Positions 56,182 through 64,000 of a DNA stretch of 64,000 nucleotides are shown here, piece by piece. Numbering within the stretch: position 1 is the stretch's first letter; each line of letters begins with the position of its first letter. Under the pieces are notes generated by a model. It saw nothing but the letters and a program-made list of their open reading frames with translations, did not search any database and had not been told where the DNA came from. Origin of the DNA: Russula earlei (lineage: Eukaryota > Basidiomycota > Agaricomycetes > Russulales > Russulaceae); NCBI GenBank assembly GCA_025769875.1, contig JAGFNK010000158.1, forward strand, positions 1 through 64,000. Direction: 5' to 3'. The translations under genes and the position numbers were made by a program.

Positions 56182-57547
56182 TGACTTTCGTATGGGTGGG
56201 TGTGGGTAACTGATCATGTGACCTTGTCGCGTACTATCTATGTGGTATATCGACGCGTACATTTCTACTCATAGGATCATGTTGGACTTGGACCATCCCA
56301 TATATCCGGCTCTGAGTCCCAGTCGTCAAACTGTGCCTCAGCCGACAATCCACTATTCTATTCAATATTACCCTCATCCTGTGCAATATGGTGCAGCATA
56401 TCCAGTTCAAGGATATCCCCCTCTCTCTTTTATTCCATATCATCCTCCCAGCAGTTAGAAATGTGTTCGCGTGGCGAAATCGTTACATGCTGTAAGGTGT
56501 GTGAGCCCGCTGGCCGGGAAACTCACATGACTTGCACTCGCCCCCTCCCGCGCGTCCCTCGCCCACACGTCCTCCTTCCCTCTCTTTCATCTTTCTCTCT
56601 CCTTCTCGCGTTCCCCTCACTTCGTTCCCCCACTCCGCGCCCGGGAACTGCGACAACGGCTCAAGTCGATCGCCGTCGATGTCACTTGCCTCGCCGCCCA
56701 ACGCCTCGCACTCTCTCGCCTACATCTATCCCCTGCGCCACTAGTCTCCTTTATCCATCTCATGCTTTCCCCCCTTCCTTGTGTTTATGTTCTCGCTCCT
56801 CTGGGACCGACTCTCAAGCATCGCCCTCGCCTCCGCCACGCGTCTACGCACAAGACCCGAATGACGCACACACGTCGTCATCATCGCCTTACCGGAGGGC
56901 TCGCTGCCCACAGCGTCTCGCCCCTACGTCATCGCCGCACCTCCCCGCGCTCGCGGACTCGAAGTCGGAGGAACAGGACACCTTTGTATATAAGAACAAG
57001 TAATTACCATCTCGAATGTAACAGATTTAGCTCAGGAAATTGAATCACGTCGTCCACACATCCCCTCTCGCGCTCGGGTCCGACACATCTAAGCGTTGTG
57101 TTCCGGAGCACGACCTTGCTCTCAGTTCCTTCCTGTCCCTACCCGCCCTTGGATCAAAGCTACTGATTGCCCAAAGAAACAAAGGAAGATTGAGGTGTAG
57201 CTTATCCATCAGATCAAGAACCTGTAGCACACAATTAGAAATGTTGCTAGAGCCGTCCAGGAATTAGAACCTGTAGCACGCGGTCAGAAATGTCGCCAGT
57301 ATCCTCCAGAAATTGTCGACATCGGTCAGTTTGTCGGATGTGCGGGTCAGATTTCGGGGCTCGTTCAGGTGCAGCATCCTCATGTGCTTTGTGGTCAGAA
57401 TCTGAAGTGTCACCGTCAGAAGGGACAGTGGACATTGCAAGCGGCAGGCTGTATGCACAGGTACGCGTCGATATACAAGTATGTGGATAGTACGAGACAA
57501 GGTCACATGATCAGTTACCCACACCCACCCATACGAAAGTCACCAGA
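56177..57547. mobile_element. Non-autonomous element with ~80-90-bp terminal inverted repeats
   Basis: The left end TCTGGTGACTTTCGTATGGG (56177) and about 80-90 bases after it are repeated in reverse complement at the right end, finishing at 57547, with only a few differences (for example CGCGTAC versus CTCGTAC). The 1.37-kb element has no transposase. It contains a short plus-strand frame rich in Pro/Tyr/Gln (56280-56455) and a partial duplication GAACCTGTAGCAC at 57216 and 57269. Class II non-autonomous element is inferred. A target-site duplication is not visible because the LINE starts directly at its right end. Confidence 0.65.
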
Positions 57548-58688
57548 GGGGGGGCTCCTTGAACCGTGACCACCACCAGGTCCGGATTTTCCCACGGCAA
57601 AGCCGGGGCAGGGTTGGGCAAAAAGACGAGAGTGCGCTCTGCAAAGTCAGAACCACCCGTCTGAGCCACGGTCACCAACGTCTCCCATAAACACTAGTAT
57701 CAAAATATAAACATCCTCCTAATCACAAATGGCCAGTCACCGCCACGGTAGATACTACCAACAACATTACCCCCAACACTACACGAGGCTCCCCTCCTGA
57801 CCGAGCCACACAACAAACTCTATAACTAACCTAACGAAACGACCTTACCCCACCCCACCAAATTAGAAGATACATCTATACGCACCTGTAGATACTAAAA
57901 TATATCGCGTTCACCCCACAAACTTTAGTGTAAACTAAAACCCCCCCACTTAAGCACTCTCCTTCCGCACCCCAACTAAACGCCCCCACCACTACACTAA
58001 TACAACCGCCAACCACACATTATGACAACTGCACGAACACCACCCAACCAACCCCCTAACCGCCTTTACATGAACATGCAACTACAACCACGAGGCAACC
58101 CACGCCAACCAATCAAACATCACTATACCGCCTTTCATCATTCCCCCATACAAAGCCCGCCGCCAAAGCCACACATAACCCACCCACCCACTCACCAATC
58201 CACGTCAACCGCACACACACAACCCAATGTCCCCCTCCTCTGCTAAAGAACAATCCACTAAGACCACGACGGCCGCTAGGGTGGCACTCAACACTGGCCC
58301 GGCAGCCTCCTCCGCCGAGGCCAGAAAAAACAAACGTAAAACCCAGAGTACGCATACCGAAACTCTACTCCCAATCCTCCCCAATTGACACCCTTCCTAG
58401 ACGGTCTGTCCAGCTCACCTAACGAACTCACCCTGCCACCCGGCATTACCCCCCTGAAGGTCACGTCCATCTCCATACCAGTCGAAGCCACCCGGGAGCT
58501 CTCCTCCCCCCCCTCCACCCCAATAGTCCCATACTCCGCTACCGACCATAGCTTTACTCCCCCCTCGGTCCCCCCCAATGCCACCTTGAGGGGTTTCTCA
58601 CCATCACCACCCTCCTCCCCCCTCCCCACAAACAACTAACCCAACTCGGTCGCTCACACGCGACACCTCGTCGACCATAGACATCGTC

Positions 58689-59825
58689 ATGGAAGACACA
58701 AACCGCACCTCCCCTTTCCCGTGTGAAGAGGATCGCACTCCCAAACGCCCCCGCACGATCCATCCTATGAGCCCCACCACCAACGGAGACTCCCACACCT
58801 CCCCATCCCAGACCTCAGAGTCAGACACAATTGCAAAAATGCAAAACCGCCTTGAGGCCATCGCCAAATGCACACATACTAAAACCACCAACCGGGACTC
58901 CCAACGAGACCCGATCGACAAATACACCGTTCATGATTCCTTCCCCACTGTCCACGAAGCACACCCTGCGGCAGCCCTTGACAATATTGACGTACAGCGT
59001 GCAGTCGATTGGGTTCAACGCCCCGGAGGGAAGCTCCTTGCCATACCCTTTGATAACGAGGCCCAAAACATCAACGCCCACCACATGATTAAGAGCAAAA
59101 TTTTCACCGCTGCAACCGAAATCACGAAAGCCGACAACATTGGCATATCTGGCCCCACCCCCAGCAAGGACGCTCGACGCAGCCCAACTTCTTTCCTCAT
59201 CTACAACCTCACCGAAGCGCAGAGAGACACACTCCTCCAGCACGGCGTCTGGTCGTCATCGGACATAACCTTTCGGGTCACCAGCCTTTACCCCCCCTGT
59301 CCCGACTTCCTCTTCACCATCAGAGGATTCACGACTCACATCATAGAAGAAGTCCAGATAACTGTCCTGGAGGTATGGACGGACAATGTAACCCGTGACT
59401 TCATCCACAACACGATAAATTCCTTCGAACCACCGGACAGACCCGACGTCGCCTCGTCCATACAGCAGTTCCTCAACGCCGTGAGGATCTCCTACCTCGA
59501 ACTCAAATCCAGTGGAGGCAACCTTTCACCACACTTCAACGTCTACTCTTCCGGCCATCTTATAGCCCAAGACGACCTCTGGTTTACCCTGAGGGATTTC
59601 CTCGCAAGTCGCACCTACACGACCTCCCTACAGGGCGACGGTGACAACGTCACAACTCCCTTTCACTGTGGCGTCTGCCATGGCGTAGATCATCCGAGAG
59701 GACTATGCCCGTTTCCTGGTATTAAAGGCTGGAACGGACCTAAGCTCAGACCCAACACTGCCAACGCGCCCACCAGAGGCGGGCCCACCAGGAAGGGAGG
59801 AAAAGAAATCGCCCGTTACGTTTGA
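58689..59825 (+). CDS. LINE ORF1, gag-like nucleic-acid-binding protein
   Basis: The single open frame of 378 aa has no introns. The N-terminal ~100 residues are Ser/Thr/Pro-rich. A central region resembles LINE ORF1 RNA-binding modules (FLIYNLTEAQRDTLLQHGVW, then a strand-rich segment). A CCHC zinc knuckle CGVCHGVDHPRGLC (spacing C-2-C-4-H-4-C) is near residue 335, and the C-terminus is basic (TRGGPTRKGGKE). ORF1 proteins coat the element RNA and accompany it to the nucleus. The frame is uninterrupted, in contrast to ORF2. Confidence 0.85.
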   Translation: MEDTNRTSPFPCEEDRTPKRPRTIHPMSPTTNGDSHTSPSQTSESDTIAKMQNRLEAIAKCTHTKTTNRDSQRDPIDKYTVHDSFPTVHEAHPAAALDNIDVQRAVDWVQRPGGKLLAIPFDNEAQNINAHHMIKSKIFTAATEITKADNIGISGPTPSKDARRSPTSFLIYNLTEAQRDTLLQHGVWSSSDITFRVTSLYPPCPDFLFTIRGFTTHIIEEVQITVLEVWTDNVTRDFIHNTINSFEPPDRPDVASSIQQFLNAVRISYLELKSSGGNLSPHFNVYSSGHLIAQDDLWFTLRDFLASRTYTTSLQGDGDNVTTPFHCGVCHGVDHPRGLCPFPGIKGWNGPKLRPNTANAPTRGGPTRKGGKEIARYV

Positions 59826-60010
59826 GTCAAAACACTCCCAGCCCTCCCAGTTATCTGTACCTTCTTTGTCCCCCCTTGTCCCTTTGACCCCCGTGGCGCC
59901 AAAGAGTGCCACCAATTAGTAATACCTCCCCCCTTGTCATAAGAACCCAAATAAAAGTTCCACGAATATAAGTTACGAGTGCCTGTCCCCTTGCCACAAC
60001 AAAACACACT

Positions 60011-63000
60011 ATGTCCCCCCAAAACCAACCCCTTAATGACCGGACTGCAGGACAGACCGGTCCCCCCCAACCGAGCACACCCGCCCGGAACAACCTACAT
60101 GGAGAGAGTGCCCTACACACAGACACCCTCCATCCGGCTAATCGCCCACGCGAAGAGCACCACACCCGCTCCCAGCCGAACACACAGGGCATACCCACCC
60201 CACACATGAACCCCGAACACATCACAACCCAAGAAGATGAACGAAGCGTACTTAGATTAAAAGCAAATATTAATATAGCCACCCTAAATATGAATGGTTT
60301 CTCTGCCCCCATAAATGATATGAACGGAACCACAAAGTGGTCATACGTCTACCAAACCATGAAGATCCACAACATCGCAATCCTAGCCCTCCAGGAAACG
60401 CACCTCGATGAAACACGACTCCACGAAATTGAAACACTCTTCGAATCAAAGTTAATAATCATTGCGTCCTTCAACCCAACTAATCCACGATCCTCCGCCG
60501 GCGTGGCTTTTGTTCTTAATAAAAGACTCATCGCACCAATAGACTTATCCCACTTTGAATTACAAGAAGGACGCGCCCTAGCTCTAAAAATCAAATGGCG
60601 TGAATCGGAGGAGACCACGCTTCTTAACATCTATGCACCTGTTAACAAAAGACTTCACCCCACCTTCTGGGATAATATTGAAAGTACACGACAAAACCTG
60701 AGATTGCGGAAACCGGACTTCATGCTAGGCGACTTCAATGTCACCGAAGATGCCATCGACCGAGCGCCAGCACGCATAGACGACCCCAACGCCGTATCAG
60801 CCCTTAGAGACATAAGACACAACTGGAACCTCTCAGACTCATGGCGTCTCTTACACCCCAATGAGAGAACCTTCACATTCAGAGCGAACGCAAGCGGCCA
60901 GCAAATACAGTCCAGACTAGACTGAATATACACGTCCCACCCCATTACCAAATACACCTTTGACTGGAAAATAACCACAACTCCAGTCAAATCCGACCAC
61001 TGGCTGACGACTGTAAAATACGCACCATCCGGAAATCCTCTCATTGGGAGGGGCCGTTGGACCTGGCCCCTACATTCCCTCCGAAACAAAACCCTTCTAA
61101 ATGAAATCTTACAACGTGGACTCACTCTAGAACGTGAGCTAGAAAACTTAAGAATAAGAAACATTCCCCGCGACACACCAAATCCACAAACCCTCTGGAA
61201 ACAATTTAAGCACGATATAAGAACGATCGCCAAAAAACATACTAAGGAATCATATCAAAAATGCACGTCACGAATCAAGAACCTAAGCAAAGACATCCGT
61301 GAAATAACCGCTATGCCAGACTATGACACGAATGACGATCTAAGAACAAGGGAAGCCATCCTGGCAAACGAACTAACACATCTGCAATATACTGAAACCC
61401 GTGAGCGTAGAAACTACTTCAGTGCCAAACTAGCAAATCATGGCGAGTCGCTAGGTGGTATCTGGTCCGCCTTAGCAAAAGAAAAGAAACCTAGAGACCT
61501 CATATATAGACTCAACATACCGCAGTCAACCCCCCCCCAATATGAACGCTCCTCCAAAAGAATGGCGGAGCTTGCACGAAACTACCACGAAGACCTACAA
61601 CATGAAGGCCTAAACCAATCACTTGTTGATACTGAGTATGACCGGGAAATCCTAGAGCTCCTATCCGAAATCCCGGAACACCAGAAACTCCAAAACCCGT
61701 CCGAATCTCCACTGAGCCAAAATGTGACAGAAGCACAAGTTGTCAACGCCCTTAACCTTACAAAAGCCAACTCTGCGACTGGACTAGATGGCATACCCTA
61801 TGAACTGTGGAGAACGCTCCAAACCACCTACACCAAAACAGCCAGTGTTAATAAGAAACGTTTTAACATAATTAAAGTACTCACAATAGTATTTAATGAC
61901 ATTCAAATGCACGACGTAGACCCACGCTCCGCCTTCGCAGAGGGCTGGATGTGCCCGATCTTCAAAAAGAAGGACCCCTCCGAAATACATAACTACCGCC
62001 CAATCACGCTCCTAAACACTGATTATAAACTATTCACAAAAGTACTAGCCCTCCAACTCATAGAACCAATACACACGCTCATCCACCCCGACCAAGCTGG
62101 CTTCATACCACGCCGCTCCATCTTCAACCACATAAGACTCATGAAAACGATCATAAACTATGCTGAATCCACAGGAACCGACGGAGCAATCATCGCCCTT
62201 GACCAAGAGAAAGCGTACGACAAAATTCACCATCACTACCTATGGAAAACTCTCGAAGCTTTCAACCTCCCCGCACAATTCCGCAAATCCGTCAAAGCGC
62301 TCTACACAAACGCTACAACCCAAGTCATGGTTAATGGCTTCCTAAGCAACCCCTTCCAAGTCTGGCGAGGAGTACGTCAGGGGGACCCACTATCCTGCCT
62401 CCTCTTCAACCTCGCAATCGAACCCCTAGCCTGCAGACTCAGGAACGACAGACAGTTCCAAGGATTCCCAATCCCAAACCTAGTATTTAATCCTCGCATT
62501 ACACTATTCGCAGACAACACCACACTTTACATTAGTAAACATGACAGCCTAGACCATATACAAGGAACCCTGAACTGTTGGTGTAACGTCTCAGGGGCCA
62601 ATTTCAACCAGGAAAAAACAGAATTAATCCCAGTGGGATCTCCCCAATACAGGCAGTGGGTAATCACTAATAAGAAAACCAACGCACGCGACCAGACCCT
62701 TAACGAAAAAATACACATAGTGAAAGATGGGGAAGCTGTCCGCGCCCTAGGTGCATGGATAGGAAACCACACAAACGAATCAGACGCATGGGAACCAATC
62801 CTCGACAAAATCTCGAAAACACTTTCCCGATGGAGCTGCGCACACCCAACTCTACAAGGAAGAGCTCGGATCATTCAGGCAATCGTAGGAGGTACCACAC
62901 AATTCCTTACCAAAGCCCAAGGAATGCCCACGCACATTGAAGACACCATAACCAAAATGATCCATAATTTTATATGGGAGGATGACTCCTCCCCGAGAAT

Positions 63001-64000
63001 AGCTATGGACACACTATTACCGCCCCCTCAACGAGGGCGGCTTAAATCTCCTAGACATCAGATCAAGAAATGAAGCAATTGACATTATATGGATCAGAGA
63101 ACTCCTAAACTTCTCACCAAATCACCCAACCTGGGCATTAATAACAGACCTGTTGATTAACGAAACAGCCCCGACCGCAATCCCTCTCCATACCCGCTCC
63201 AACTGCTTCCTACAATCCTGGAAGCCTCCTTGTAAAGGCAAACGTATTGAAACTCTAAACCATGAGATTATCAGGCTACTAAGAACTGCCAGGAAATACA
63301 ATACTGCACTATCCGTGATACGCCTAGCACCCAACCTAAAATCCCAGCTACCATGCTGGTACCACCCCGACGCAGAAAAGCCGCGACTCCCAAACAGACT
63401 GTCCAAATGCCTCCTTGAAAAGCACAACCTACGAACAGTAGGTGACCTCATACGAACCTCAGACCGACTGCGCGAACAACGACATGATCCACCGCACACT
63501 GGAACTAACTTCTGTACATGCCACGACTGTATTAAAGACACACAGGATGGCTGCACCACCCCCCACTACTGCGCGGAAGCAAGCCTCTCACGACTTAATC
63601 TCATAGCCCCTAAGTTTAACCCACTTGACCCCGAACCAATCAACAACAATATGTCACTCACTCCCTCACACAAAGCTAAAAACTTAGAAGCGAGAATATC
63701 TAACGATGTGATAAGATTCGATCCTAGTATGACATGCAACAACTCCCTAACCAACGCTTTCCGAATCTTCACGGACCCTAAGAAAACCACCCAACAACCC
63801 GCGCGAAGATCTCTAATCGGAAACGCGCACCTCAGACACGATACTGTCCAAATATTCACAGACGGAGCTTGCTTCAACAACGGAAAAGCTAATGCCCAGT
63901 GTGGCAGTGGAATCTGGTTCGCACCAGATGACGAACGAAACTCTGCCATCAAAATCCCTGGCCCCCACCAATCCAACCAAATCGGCGAAATAGCAGCCAT
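60011..64000 (+). pseudogene. LINE ORF2: endonuclease, reverse transcriptase, RNase H (broken, partial)
   Basis: An APE-type endonuclease opens the protein (LNMNGF, LQETHL, GDFNVTED), with its final SDHW motif after a TGA stop at 60923-60925. The reverse transcriptase follows: NSATGLDGIPYELW, NYRPITLLNTDYKL, QAGFIPRRSI, GVRQGDPLSC, and the catalytic box at 62507-62518 reading FADN where FADD is expected. A frame change occurs near 63032. Downstream are a CxC-HxxC-type cysteine motif (FCTCHDC, about 63.5 kb) and RNase H start IFTDGACFNNG with GEIAA at the window edge. The element is cut by the window end. Stop, substituted catalytic residue and frameshift together make it non-functional. Confidence 0.88.

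Larger units (their letters stand above)
57548..64000 (+). mobile_element. Tad-like LINE retrotransposon (continues beyond window)
   Basis: The 5' end is a seven-G run followed by GCTCCTTGAACCG, matching the 5' terminus of the deletion derivative at 31250, so it is not 5'-truncated. A ~1.1-kb C-rich leader precedes a gag-like ORF1 (58689-59825) and ORF2 (60011 to beyond 64000) with endonuclease, reverse transcriptase and RNase H. The order and domains fit the Tad1 group of fungal LINEs (family placement inferred). Strand composition is strongly C/A-rich on the coding strand, unlike neighbouring genes. ORF2 is interrupted (see its entry), so this copy should be inactive. The 3' end and second target-site duplication lie outside the window. 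Confidence 0.9.

Overview
The window is nuclear DNA of a filamentous basidiomycete. The genes are packed with short GT-AG introns of about 45-60 nt. The gene set includes a Goodbye-NACHT-ankyrin receptor, a FunK1-type kinase scrap, a GPI-anchored cupredoxin, a QCR7/CMC2/PET100 set and a Tad-like LINE, which points to an Agaricomycete. A member of the Cantharellales such as Rhizoctonia/Ceratobasidium is my best guess, by inference only. Exon coordinates were worked out by hand from splice signals and protein-family continuity; where stated, the summed coding length is divisible by three.

Layout: 1.1-8.3 kb holds three plus-strand genes: an NTF2-like protein, a short-chain dehydrogenase, and an EST1/SMG6-type nonsense-mediated-decay endonuclease whose last third is interrupted by six single-base frame slips. 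8.3-13.4 kb is gene-poor, with a broken kinase-like gene and a repeat copy. A sulfate permease lies at 13.5-16.2 kb. 16.3-23.4 kb is again repeat-rich. 23.5-28.6 kb (minus) is one large STAND/NLR-like gene with about 25 ankyrin repeats. 30.1-32.9 kb holds an internally deleted LINE with an intact target-site duplication and another repeat copy.

33.0-53.5 kb is a compact housekeeping block: nucleoside diphosphate kinase (-) divergent from QCR7 (+); transketolase (-) divergent from CMC2 (+); an intron-containing tRNA-Ala; a Gly/Ser/Tyr low-complexity protein; glutamate decarboxylase; PET100; DNA polymerase delta small subunit; a GPI-anchored cupredoxin; HID1; and a small chromodomain protein (-). 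Three nuclear genes for respiratory-chain structure or assembly (QCR7, CMC2, PET100) fall within 10 kb.

53.6-64.0 kb is repetitive: a FunK1 kinase fragment joined to a repeat copy, a 1.37-kb element with long terminal inverted repeats, and, abutting its end, a near-complete LINE (gag-like ORF1, then endonuclease/reverse transcriptase/RNase H ORF2) that runs off the window. The LINE carries a stop codon, a changed catalytic residue and a frameshift.

Points most worth a second look: the six extra T residues in the SMG6-like gene, 6-nt and 7-nt micro-exons in the transketolase and chromodomain genes, the dispersed repeat family that carries a transketolase-derived segment, the LINE deletion derivative, and the internally duplicated ankyrin array.
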